A stretch of DNA of 64,000 nucleotides from contig NZ_SEWF01000005.1 in the NCBI RefSeq assembly GCF_004168285.1, positions 179,809 to 243,808 on the forward strand. Direction: 5' to 3'. Both the position numbers and the translations under genes were made by a program. Position 1 is the first letter of the stretch. Each line of letters opens with the position of its first letter. Below, piece after piece: positions 29,876 to 38,096 of this stretch. The notes under the pieces were generated by a model. It did no database searches and was not told where the DNA came from. It saw nothing but the letters and a program-made list of their open reading frames with translations. This DNA comes from Emticicia agri (GTDB lineage Bacteria > Bacteroidota > Bacteroidia > Cytophagales > Spirosomataceae).

Positions 29876-29899
29876 AAGGTTGCTGACAAAAGAGTTATT

Positions 29900-29939
29900 A
29901 AGAGTAGTGCTATTCATCTGAAAAATAGTTACTACTCTT
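29900..29939 (+). terminator. Probable terminator hairpin
   Basis: AAGAGTAG (29900-29907) pairs with CTACTCTT (29932-29939), with CTATT/AATAG continuing the stem inside after a bulge. The T-run is short. Confidence 0.6.
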
Positions 29940-30022
29940 ATTTGCTTCAACAAATTATTTTGTGATTGAAATAGTCTTGTTATCTTTCCCATATCCTGAC
30001 TTATTCAACCATATTCCATTTT

Positions 30023-31438
30023 ATGACCCGAAGTTTTTATTCTTCTGCCATTGTCTTTGCTGCTATATACACTGTTCTTATCTTATTTAAAAGCATTTTG
30101 TATCTGATACTCGGCATACAAGCGAGTAACCTGCCATCAATCGGTGGGTGGTTTACTTTCGAGTTTCTGACATGGCTGGTCTGGTCAATAATATTACTGA
30201 AATACTATCATTTCTATAAGCATACTTTTGTTTTCCGGGCACTTATACTATCCATAGTAGTTTCTGTCTTTCATTTTTTCTCTTTTCTGCAACTCATGCA
30301 AACGAAAGAGATACTCAATTATCATATCATAACTATTATCGGTTCTCTGGGAGCCGGTATATTATATGCCATCAGCCTGCTCAGTTCCGGTACAGGTAAA
30401 AATCGGTGGCTACGAATGGCCGGAATTGTGTTATTGATAGAAGGAATCATTATGACTTCAGCTATTATCTGGTCTATTAACTCTACCAGTTTTATGCTGA
30501 GTGGTACACTTGGGCGTATAGAACAATGGGTAGGATTGGCAGGAACACTGGTACCCATTGCTTTTATTTTCCATTTTTTAGAAGAAAAGAAAATAAGTAC
30601 AGACAAACCTAATGCTGGTCAGGAATCGTGGGTAGGTACGATTAATTTTGCTGCAGTGATCATAGCAATGGGCGGGCTTTATTTCATTTCAATTTTAGTT
30701 TTAGATAGTATGGACATCAGCAAAAATGCCAGACGTGCAGACACTCATCTCAAAAAAATAGCAGAGCCATTTGAAGCAGGAATCTATGTAAACAATCATC
30801 AGGATACTCTCCGGTATCGCTTATTGAAACCTCTGAACTATGACTCAACCAGGCAGTATCCATTAGTCATATGCCTGCACGGGAGTTCAGGAAGTGGGAT
30901 GGATAATGCCCGTCAGGTTGTTGCGTCATTGCCTGTACCATTGCTTTCAAAACCCGAAAACAGAACTAAATACCCTGCTTTTCTTTTTGTTCCTCAATGT
31001 CCGGTAGGCGCTACCTGGGGTGGTATCCCTCATTTTCCTGCTATTGACTCTCTGGTTTTTGAAGCCATTGCCTCATTACAACAAAAACTTCCATTTGATA
31101 CAAACAGGTATTATGTAGCAGGCAATTCTTTAGGAGGTTATGGGGCATGGCATTTTATCTCTACACGTCCTACACTATTTGCTGCGGCCATTCCAATTTC
31201 GGGTGCGGGCAATACTTCGGTGGCTAAAAATATTGTTGATATACCTGTATGGGCTTTTCATGGAGCCAATGACAGAAATGTTCCGGTAATTGGTTCCCGT
31301 GTCATGATTGAGGCGATGAAAAAAGCAGGAGGAAACCCTAGATACACCGAATATTCCGACAAAGCCCACAATATCTGGAATGAGGTAAGTGATACACCGG
31401 GGTTGTTACAATGGTTGTTTGCGCAGAGGAAAAAATAG
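30023..31438 (+). CDS. Fusion of a seven-helix membrane domain with a PHB-depolymerase-like alpha/beta hydrolase
   Basis: 471 residues. About seven hydrophobic helices fill residues 8-230. From about residue 245 an esterase domain follows (LLKPLNYDSTRQYPLVICLHGSSG style oxyanion region), with nucleophile S369 in GNSLGGYGAW, acid D417 in HGANDRN and H449 in DKAHN. The catalytic half resembles the prolyl oligopeptidase/LpqC-like esterases usually secreted by Bacteroidota; here it is tethered to the membrane. It probably works in the periplasm. Substrate unknown. Confidence 0.82.
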   Translation: MTRSFYSSAIVFAAIYTVLILFKSILYLILGIQASNLPSIGGWFTFEFLTWLVWSIILLKYYHFYKHTFVFRALILSIVVSVFHFFSFLQLMQTKEILNYHIITIIGSLGAGILYAISLLSSGTGKNRWLRMAGIVLLIEGIIMTSAIIWSINSTSFMLSGTLGRIEQWVGLAGTLVPIAFIFHFLEEKKISTDKPNAGQESWVGTINFAAVIIAMGGLYFISILVLDSMDISKNARRADTHLKKIAEPFEAGIYVNNHQDTLRYRLLKPLNYDSTRQYPLVICLHGSSGSGMDNARQVVASLPVPLLSKPENRTKYPAFLFVPQCPVGATWGGIPHFPAIDSLVFEAIASLQQKLPFDTNRYYVAGNSLGGYGAWHFISTRPTLFAAAIPISGAGNTSVAKNIVDIPVWAFHGANDRNVPVIGSRVMIEAMKKAGGNPRYTEYSDKAHNIWNEVSDTPGLLQWLFAQRKK

Positions 31439-31471
31439 TGTGTTTTGTAGAGGTGTATACCTCTTCGGAAT

Positions 31472-32374
31472 TCAAAAAAATAGCTTATCAGCCAGACGAA
31501 AAGTATTGCAATGAGCTTCTACAATATCGGCAATACGTGGCGAATAACCGCCACCCATTGAAACCACAATCGGAATTTTGTTTTTGATAGCCTGTTCAAA
31601 AACAAAAGTATCCCTTTGCTTACAGCCCTCCATCGACACCTTCAGTTTACCTAATTTGTCGGAGGCTAAAATATCTACACCAGAAATGTAGAAAATAAAC
31701 TGTGGTTTTACCTCTTCTATCAATTGTGGCAATGTTCTATAAAGTAAACTCAGGTATGCTTCATCTTCACAATAGGTAGATAATTCTATATCTAAATCTG
31801 ATTTTTCTTTTTTCAGCGGATAATTCTCTTTACCGTGCATTGAAAAAGTAAAAACCCTTGGCTCATTCTCAAAAATAAGCGCAGTACCATTGCCCTGATG
31901 CACATCCAGGTCAACTACCAGTATCTGATTGACTAACTGATTGGTAAGCAGGTAATTGGCCGCTACCGCTACATCATTCAACAAACAAAAGCCCTCGCCC
32001 CTATCGACATAGGCATGATGCGTGCCGCCTGCAATGTTCATCGAAATCCCCGATTCAAAGGCAAACGTACAACAGTCAATTGTACCTTGTGTAATTATCA
32101 GTTCCCGCTCAACCAGTTTTTCAGAGACCGGAAAACCAATACGACGTTCCATTCTGGCATCAATCCTTAGGTTGAGCAAATCTTCAAAATAGGCTTTATC
32201 GTGTACACCTAATACCCATTTCGGTTCAACAACCACAGGTGCAAAGAAGTTTTCGGGCGTGCATGTACCCTCATAAAGCAACTGTTCATGAATTAACTCG
32301 TATTTTATCATCGGAAACCGATGACCCGGCGGCAGTGGATGAGTATAGATAGAATCGTAAGCTATTTTCAGCAT
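31472..32374 (-). CDS. Histone deacetylase-family (acetoin/acetylpolyamine-type) deacetylase
   Basis: 300 residues. It shows the class II HDAC-like plan: GGTHHAYVDRGEGFCLLND (catalytic histidines and channel), VVDLDVHQGNGTA (zinc ligands D and H) and FYISGVDILASDKLGKL (third ligand D), ending with MGGGY. In bacteria these zinc enzymes deacetylate small molecules or proteins. It is the last gene of a three-gene minus-strand run (DUF4834, DoxX, HDAC) with gaps of 5 bases. A short hairpin AGAGGT/ACCTCT lies behind it at 31449-31464. Confidence 0.92.
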   Translation of the reverse strand: MLKIAYDSIYTHPLPPGHRFPMIKYELIHEQLLYEGTCTPENFFAPVVVEPKWVLGVHDKAYFEDLLNLRIDARMERRIGFPVSEKLVERELIITQGTIDCCTFAFESGISMNIAGGTHHAYVDRGEGFCLLNDVAVAANYLLTNQLVNQILVVDLDVHQGNGTALIFENEPRVFTFSMHGKENYPLKKEKSDLDIELSTYCEDEAYLSLLYRTLPQLIEEVKPQFIFYISGVDILASDKLGKLKVSMEGCKQRDTFVFEQAIKNKIPIVVSMGGGYSPRIADIVEAHCNTFRLADKLFF

Positions 32375-32379
32375 AGATA

Positions 32380-32790
32380 CTACTTAAAAAGGCGGGTGTC
32401 TAAAGAATACTTGCCGGGGCCTGTCAGAAAAATGGCAACAAAACCTGTAAGATATAATAAGGCTTGTTCTTTATCGCCAAGGGGGTCGTCTCCATGAATT
32501 ACCAAAGCAACTACTCCCATGCAGATAATCAGTACAACAGAAGCTAATCTGGTAAATAAGCCTATAATCAGCAGTAGAGAACAAAAGAATTCTGCAAAAA
32601 TAGTTAACCCTTGCGAAACCATAGGTGATACATGCAAAGGGTCAGGAAAATCATGGACTCCGGCTAAAAAACTCTGGAGTTTATTATAACCGTGTGGAAT
32701 CATTAAACCGGCCAAGCCTAACCTTAATAATAAAACTGCTAAACTTATCTGGTTTGTTAAAGTTGTGGGTTTCAGAAATTTTTTAAGCAT
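32380..32790 (-). CDS. DoxX-family membrane protein
   Basis: 136 residues, four membrane helices. LLLRLGLAGLMIPHGYNKLQ near residue 20 and FFCSLLLIIGLFTRLASVVLIICM fit the DoxX family, whose members are accessory components with possible roles in redox homeostasis. It starts 5 bases after the DUF4834 gene and ends 5 bases before the deacetylase gene, so all three are one operon. Confidence 0.9.
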   Translation of the reverse strand: MLKKFLKPTTLTNQISLAVLLLRLGLAGLMIPHGYNKLQSFLAGVHDFPDPLHVSPMVSQGLTIFAEFFCSLLLIIGLFTRLASVVLIICMGVVALVIHGDDPLGDKEQALLYLTGFVAIFLTGPGKYSLDTRLFK

Positions 32791-32795
32791 TATTC

Positions 32796-33032
32796 TTATT
32801 TTATCTCTTCAAAATCAACATACTGTCCGCCTTCGTATCCTCCTTTCTTATCCGACGATTGTGTGGGTTTCACCTTGATATCTCCCTCTTTTCCTCGTTT
32901 TTTCTCCATTATATCGTTGTAGCGTTTTTGCTCTTTGGCAATCTGCTTACCTACCAATAAATTGAACAGGAAGTTTCTGAACACCGGAACAAAGACTATC
33001 AGTAGTAAAAATATGAGAATGTATTTAAACAT
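32796..33032 (-). CDS. DUF4834-like small membrane protein
   Basis: 78 residues: one N-terminal helix (residues 3-25), a basic segment (GKQIAKEQKRYND) and a C-terminus ending GGQYVDFEEIK. The G-x-YVDFEEI ending is typical of DUF4834 proteins of Bacteroidota. Function unknown. It heads the small operon with DoxX and the HDAC-like gene. Confidence 0.75.
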   Translation of the reverse strand: MFKYILIFLLLIVFVPVFRNFLFNLLVGKQIAKEQKRYNDIMEKKRGKEGDIKVKPTQSSDKKGGYEGGQYVDFEEIK

Positions 33033-33096
33033 GACCTTAATTCCCGAATGGGAAATTTAAAAATAAGACTGAATATTGTACAAATGTAATTTGTTT

Positions 33097-33263
33097 TTAG
33101 AGCATTTTTAAATTTTATTTTTCTGACTGAAAAGGACAGATTTTTTAGTTAGACAAGACACATTTTTTCGATGTAGCCAGCAGCTACATCGAAAAAATGT
33201 AACGCAGTATAACTGAAAAAGATGCCTTTGAAGGTCGAACAATAATTTTTAAATATGCTCTAA
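33097..33263. repeat. 167-bp concentric imperfect palindrome, MITE-like
   Basis: Outer arms: TTAGAGCATTTTTAAA... (33097-33119) and its partner ...ATATGCTCTAA (33241-33263), 20 of 23 positions pairing. Inner arms: ACATTTTTTCGATGTAGC (33160-33177) and its perfect complement (33183-33200), loop CAGCA. Both sets share one centre at 33180. The material between also pairs in part (TTTTT-AGTTA segments). The 7-base word ATGTAAT stands close outside each end (33084-33090, 33267-33273) in the same direction. Confidence 0.65.
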
Positions 33264-33311
33264 TAGATGTAATACAATCAAAACTGAAAATTAATTCCTT
33301 CTGTTTTGCCC

Positions 33312-34589
33312 TTATGAGATACCAATCAGTTTCAATAGAATGTCTAATGTATCTGGACTACTCGGGCGAACAGCATCAGGCTGAACAATTGTTCCGTTTT
33401 TATCGATAATCATATAACGTGGAATACCGTTGATTTGGTATTTTCTGACTACTTCAGAGGCCCAGCCACCCTCTGAATACCCATGTTCGCCATTGTCTAA
33501 CTGCAATCTTTCAACCGCATTTTTCCAGTTATTAGGGTCTTCATCGATAGAGATATATAAAAACACAATGCTTTTCTTTTGCTTATCTGTAAGCGAAGCA
33601 TGAATTTTTTTAGAAAACGGAAATTCCTGACGGCAAGGGCCACACCAGCTTGCCCAGAAATCAACATAAATTACCTTGCCTTTATATTTGGCAAAATTAA
33701 ATTTATTGCCATTAATATCTGTCAGCACCGGATAATCGCTCGTATTTAGCAATTCCTTGGGGCTTTGCGTCTTTTCCTCTTTCTTCTTGGCAATCTCTTC
33801 TTTTTTGTTCAACGTTTCCTGACAATGGCTAATCAGTAATTTACGGTAAGTATCTGATGATACCTGACTAATCCAGTATTTGGCCGCCGAAGAGGTAATT
33901 CGTCCGCAGTTATCATACATCAGTTTTGAGAGTGTATAATCTAAAACCTTGCCTTTCAGGTATTTCAAAGCATAGTTGCTTTTGTCTGTCAGGGCTTTTA
34001 CCTGGTCGCTGTATTTCACAAATTTTTGTTCCTGTGAATTAAAATAAGTAACGAAAAAAGACAGAAAGTTGCGGTAGCTTTCTGAAATCAACAGGCTTTC
34101 GTCCTGTACTTTCTGAGGGTCAAGTGCCTCAATCATTACTGACGGTAAGGATACCACACGTGTTAGTTTAGTATCAAGGTTACTGCGAGTGATAGAATAC
34201 GCCAGTAATAAGTGCCAGTAATTCCAGCGGATATTGCTTTCGACCAATTTCTGAAAGTCAGCAGAAAGTTTTTCTTTTGCCGGATAATTTTTCAGAAAGT
34301 CTAATTGATTTTTGCGCTCGTCGTATAAGCCCATTTCCCAATCATCTACATTAGCTACTAACAATTGTTTATAGCGTGTTTCTTTTTCAAACGAATCAGG
34401 GAATTTCTTTTTAAATTCCGCCATAAAAGTCTGGCTTTCAGGCTCCTGCAATAGCTTATTCAATTGATTAATCAGCGCTGTTTCGCCTGACTGCAAAAAA
34501 ATATCAACACTATCACCTTTTGAAAACCCGATGGTTTGCGCTGAAGACAGGATAGGGATTAGTAAAAATAAAAGTATTTTCTTTAGCAT
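33312..34589 (-). CDS. Secreted TlpA-type thiol-disulfide protein with long helical N-terminus
   Basis: 425 residues from ATG 34589 (MLKKILLFLLIPILSSAQ, a signal peptide); an upstream in-frame ATG adds a charged extension and is less likely. Residues 20-280 are mainly helical and unassigned. The C-terminal 140 residues are a thioredoxin-fold TlpA domain: VIYVDFWASWCGPCRQEFP with C316 and C319, then IPRYMIID. It reduces or exchanges disulfides in the periplasm. The architecture is common in Bacteroidota. Confidence 0.88.
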   Translation of the reverse strand: MLKKILLFLLIPILSSAQTIGFSKGDSVDIFLQSGETALINQLNKLLQEPESQTFMAEFKKKFPDSFEKETRYKQLLVANVDDWEMGLYDERKNQLDFLKNYPAKEKLSADFQKLVESNIRWNYWHLLLAYSITRSNLDTKLTRVVSLPSVMIEALDPQKVQDESLLISESYRNFLSFFVTYFNSQEQKFVKYSDQVKALTDKSNYALKYLKGKVLDYTLSKLMYDNCGRITSSAAKYWISQVSSDTYRKLLISHCQETLNKKEEIAKKKEEKTQSPKELLNTSDYPVLTDINGNKFNFAKYKGKVIYVDFWASWCGPCRQEFPFSKKIHASLTDKQKKSIVFLYISIDEDPNNWKNAVERLQLDNGEHGYSEGGWASEVVRKYQINGIPRYMIIDKNGTIVQPDAVRPSSPDTLDILLKLIGIS

Positions 34590-34691
34590 AGCTCCGGCAT
34601 GTTTGATTGTCTCGTCATTATCACTCAAAACTCAATAACAAATTAACGAAAATCTATGCCAAAGATTGATAAAAAATAAAAAAATGTCGGT

Positions 34692-36158
34692 CTAAACCAA
34701 AGATGCCTCTACTTGCAATGACTTAAAATCCTTCTTATCGGTTTCACAGGTAGGGCACATATAGCTATCGGGCAGTTTTTCAAAAGGCACTCCTACAGGA
34801 ATATCATTCAGTAAATCACCGAAATCTTTGTCATAAATTGTCAGGCAACAAGGGCATTGGTGTACAGTTTTGGTAGCGAGTACAGGTGTTTCGTCAGTCT
34901 TGTGGTCGTCTTTTAATCCTGCTGCTTTTACCTGATTTTCTGCAATCATTTTGTTGTATTTCAATACGCATCTTCTTAGCTGCTCGTCTACATTAAATCG
35001 CCATACACCCCTACTAAAATACTTTTTTGTACGCCCGTTCGGGTTAAAATCTTCTGTATAAGAAATATCATAAACCGAAAAAAGCGGAATAAGGTTAAAG
35101 AGTCTGAAGCGTCTTTTCATTAACATAATTGAAGCATATACTTCTGTACGTGGTCGGGTTTTGATACCAAAGCACAAGCCAAAAGTTCGTAAATCAATAG
35201 CATCAAAACCTCTTATCAAGGCTGATTTCAACTGTAAAGCAGTATCAGAATCATCTTCAATCTGCCAGTTAAGTTCATTGGCGGCATGACGTACATTGAT
35301 ATTAAACTCCGACAACACATTGCTCCACCTCCATCTGTCAACTTCCTGTATTCCTTTCACTATCAAAGATTTGAAAGGTGTCAGGCAAATCTCTCCTATT
35401 TTAGTTTCCTGGCATAAACTACAGATTTTCATCAGGAAATCTATCGGATAAGATTCATTCCTGCGATATATTCCTAACCATGTTTTTTTACCATACCTAT
35501 TAAAGCCTTCGTAATAAGGCAAAGTAAAACGGGCAGGAATCAATTCCGTTTCAAGAGGAGCCAAAATAGCAATCGGCAGGTTTTCGAGCAATACTTCAAT
35601 CTCTCTGCTTTCTGTTTTTTGTTGTATCAATAGCTGCTCTTCTAAATACTGACAGATTTTAGCTATCTCGTTTGAAAAAACCAATCTTTTAAAACTAACC
35701 AGTGCATTGCTTTTGGGTATCCTGACATACAGATACCAGAAATTGGGTGTAGGTGAGGCTATAAAGTTGAGATGTCCTGAAAAAAACGGGCTGAAACTTT
35801 GGTCAGCATCAGATATATTTACTTTCAGTTGAGGACTATATTCAAAAGTATCCAGAATATCCTTATAAATTCCTTCTGTCAGCCAGTTGCCTTTCTGAAA
35901 GACTTCTTCTGCCACATACGAACTCACGATGTTTGGATGCTGATTAGCATCTACCTGATAATCAATTTGCAGGGCTTCCATCGCTTTGCCGAATGTTTTT
36001 CCGAAACTATGCGGCACATAAAGCAACATCTGCTGGCGTAAGCCAAAGCGTACGCTCTCTACCTGTGCCTGTGTCGCCACAGTCAATATAGCCTTCATTT
36101 CGGCAGGCGAAGCAATGCCGCCTTTAAAATTGATTCGTATCAGATATTTATCTTGCAT
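34692..36158 (-). CDS. Degenerate sulfite/nitrite reductase-fold protein fused to a C-terminal rubredoxin
   Basis: 488 residues. The first half starts with INFKGGIASPAEMKAILTVA and VRFGLRQQMLLYVP, the ferredoxin-like half-domain of siroheme reductases; a second such half is at about residues 225-280 (WLGIYRR..., ICLTPFKSLIVKGI). No C-x5-C...C-x3-C siroheme/iron-sulfur ligand set is present. The C-terminus is a rubredoxin: CPCC at 435-438 and CPTC at 468-471. It is the last gene of the nitrate operon, so it may feed electrons to nitrite reduction or sense it; this is inference. Confidence 0.8.
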   Translation of the reverse strand: MQDKYLIRINFKGGIASPAEMKAILTVATQAQVESVRFGLRQQMLLYVPHSFGKTFGKAMEALQIDYQVDANQHPNIVSSYVAEEVFQKGNWLTEGIYKDILDTFEYSPQLKVNISDADQSFSPFFSGHLNFIASPTPNFWYLYVRIPKSNALVSFKRLVFSNEIAKICQYLEEQLLIQQKTESREIEVLLENLPIAILAPLETELIPARFTLPYYEGFNRYGKKTWLGIYRRNESYPIDFLMKICSLCQETKIGEICLTPFKSLIVKGIQEVDRWRWSNVLSEFNINVRHAANELNWQIEDDSDTALQLKSALIRGFDAIDLRTFGLCFGIKTRPRTEVYASIMLMKRRFRLFNLIPLFSVYDISYTEDFNPNGRTKKYFSRGVWRFNVDEQLRRCVLKYNKMIAENQVKAAGLKDDHKTDETPVLATKTVHQCPCCLTIYDKDFGDLLNDIPVGVPFEKLPDSYMCPTCETDKKDFKSLQVEASLV

Positions 36159-36196
36159 AAGATTAATAGTTTAATCAACTTATTCCGTTTTAATTA

Positions 36197-38008
36197 TTAC
36201 AGCCACCAATACCACTCAGAAACACACTCCCATACTTTAAAACCCGGATTCAATAAGATATGCTTTTGTGCCTTATAAATAACATTAGCACTTGAGTAAA
36301 CCATATTATTGGCCTGTATAACTTTAGGGCCTCTGATATCGGCATTGCCACTTATCGGGTTATTGATGACATAGGGGTCTGTCAATGAGATAGTTGTTTG
36401 CTTTACCTGGCTTCCCTGTGGGTTGCGTGCAGTAAGTGTTATAGTATAACTCCCTCCATTTGCGTATTGATGTACCGGATTTTTTTCGGTAGAGGTAGTG
36501 CCATCACCGAAATTCCACAAATAAGTCATGGGCTCATTGGCTGACTGATTCTGAAAAGTAAATCTATTCAAACAACCATCTGACTGTATCGCCACAAAAT
36601 TTGTAACCGGAGCTACCAGTTTTGGTAAAGTCATTTTCCAGATATTTCCCAATAAGTCGGTTATATAAATTATGTTTCCTACTTTTTCTGCATCTGTCAG
36701 TTTCGTAAATCCGGTTACCAATCGTGTTGTATTCACCTTATAATTGGTATTGGCCGCATCATACACCAATTTTAGTTGGCATACATCTCCTGCCGAATCT
36801 TCATTAGGCAAATACCCTCCGCCTCCATCAGGCAGATGCGCTAACATAAAGCCCGAGCCAGTATAAGGCATTTGCAAGGTGCTATCTCTATCAAATACTA
36901 ACCCAACAGGTGAGCGGTGGCCTGTAAAAGTGGTTACTTCGGTGCCTTTATACATTTGTCCGTTTGATGGGTTTCTTACCCAGTTGGCGTCTGGGCCAAG
37001 GTTTTTGATTGGTTCAGTAAATACCACGCCTGAGGGTCGTGCCGGATAACCGGGGTCGTTATAAAATATATTTCTGGCCAATGCCTCGGCGGGCACCAGT
37101 TTATCCTGACTGGCATCATAGGGTGTATATTGCATAGGCGTATCGTTCCCCCCTATCCGCCACGGAAACCCGTAGTGCTTATCTTTACGCAACCAGTTCA
37201 TTTCTTCGGGGTCGTCTCTATCGCCTGAGTTTTCAATACCAAATAGTCGGTTTTCCGCATTAAAAGCCATATCAAATTCATTTCTCACCCCTCTGGCAAA
37301 TACAAAACCGCTTGCATTAAGTGCATTCTCATCGTTGGGCAGATAAATATTACTTGCATTGATAGGAATACGAAAAATTTTAGCTGTAAGCGGGACTTCT
37401 CTTAAACCTGTATAGCTTCCTGAGTTTTTTACCTCGCCGTGGTCAGTACGAGAACCACTGGCGATATACACAGAATCTTTATTGGGTGATAAACAGATTC
37501 CGGCAAAAGCATGGTCGAATAATGTACCTGACGATGGGTATAATTCAGTGGTTAGCATGGTTGTCCACTGGCGTTCTCCATTAGGCATAATCGTACATTT
37601 CTCCACCACACCATATCCATTTGAGTTTTCGGCCGTGTTATGGTTACCTATCAGAATAAAAGTATTGTTGTAATACACCATGCCTTGTAAATAATTAATA
37701 TGATGCTCATGTGGTGGTAAAAATCCACTTTCATCGCCTGCCATTCCATTTATAATCGGAACCTTAAAAACCCAACCGTCAATATTACAGGTGTAAAGGC
37801 AATTGCTTATAGTGTCATATACAACCCTGACAGGCAAATGCCCGAGTGCCTTGAATAATTCTACTGTAATTCCGGCTTGTGTAGGCGTAATAGCCGACGG
37901 AAGAACGGCCTCTCCTTTCTCACCCTTTTTGTATTCTTCATAAGATTTTTCTTGAGCGCAAGCACAAAGGCTTAAGAATAGGAATAGTAACAACAAAATA
38001 TTTTTCAT
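36197..38008 (-). CDS. PQQ-type sugar dehydrogenase-like beta-propeller lipoprotein with PKD domain
   Basis: 603 residues from ATG 38008. The lipobox LCAC puts the lipid cysteine at 17. Residues 45-470 look like the six-bladed propeller of glucose/sorbosone dehydrogenases (FARGVRNEFDMAFNAENRLFGIENSGDRDDPEE, GHRSPVGLVFD). A PKD domain follows at about 480-560 (YLWNFGDGTTST, GGSYTITLTARN). It lies between nitrate reductase and the rubredoxin gene on the same strand, an unexpected place for a sugar-oxidising or sugar-binding surface protein. Confidence 0.82.
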   Translation of the reverse strand: MKNILLLLFLFLSLCACAQEKSYEEYKKGEKGEAVLPSAITPTQAGITVELFKALGHLPVRVVYDTISNCLYTCNIDGWVFKVPIINGMAGDESGFLPPHEHHINYLQGMVYYNNTFILIGNHNTAENSNGYGVVEKCTIMPNGERQWTTMLTTELYPSSGTLFDHAFAGICLSPNKDSVYIASGSRTDHGEVKNSGSYTGLREVPLTAKIFRIPINASNIYLPNDENALNASGFVFARGVRNEFDMAFNAENRLFGIENSGDRDDPEEMNWLRKDKHYGFPWRIGGNDTPMQYTPYDASQDKLVPAEALARNIFYNDPGYPARPSGVVFTEPIKNLGPDANWVRNPSNGQMYKGTEVTTFTGHRSPVGLVFDRDSTLQMPYTGSGFMLAHLPDGGGGYLPNEDSAGDVCQLKLVYDAANTNYKVNTTRLVTGFTKLTDAEKVGNIIYITDLLGNIWKMTLPKLVAPVTNFVAIQSDGCLNRFTFQNQSANEPMTYLWNFGDGTTSTEKNPVHQYANGGSYTITLTARNPQGSQVKQTTISLTDPYVINNPISGNADIRGPKVIQANNMVYSSANVIYKAQKHILLNPGFKVWECVSEWYWWL

Positions 38009-38096
38009 GCAAAAAAGAATAATGTGTGAACACAAATTTAATTAAATACCTTATTCTTCAAACATTTACTCTTTTTTCTTAATAAAATATTAAGAC

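Noticed and set aside
33160..33200. Reading the 18-bp perfect hairpin as a simple terminator
   Set aside because: It lies over 110 bases behind the nearest stop and is only the centre of a larger concentric palindrome, so a plain terminator does not explain it.
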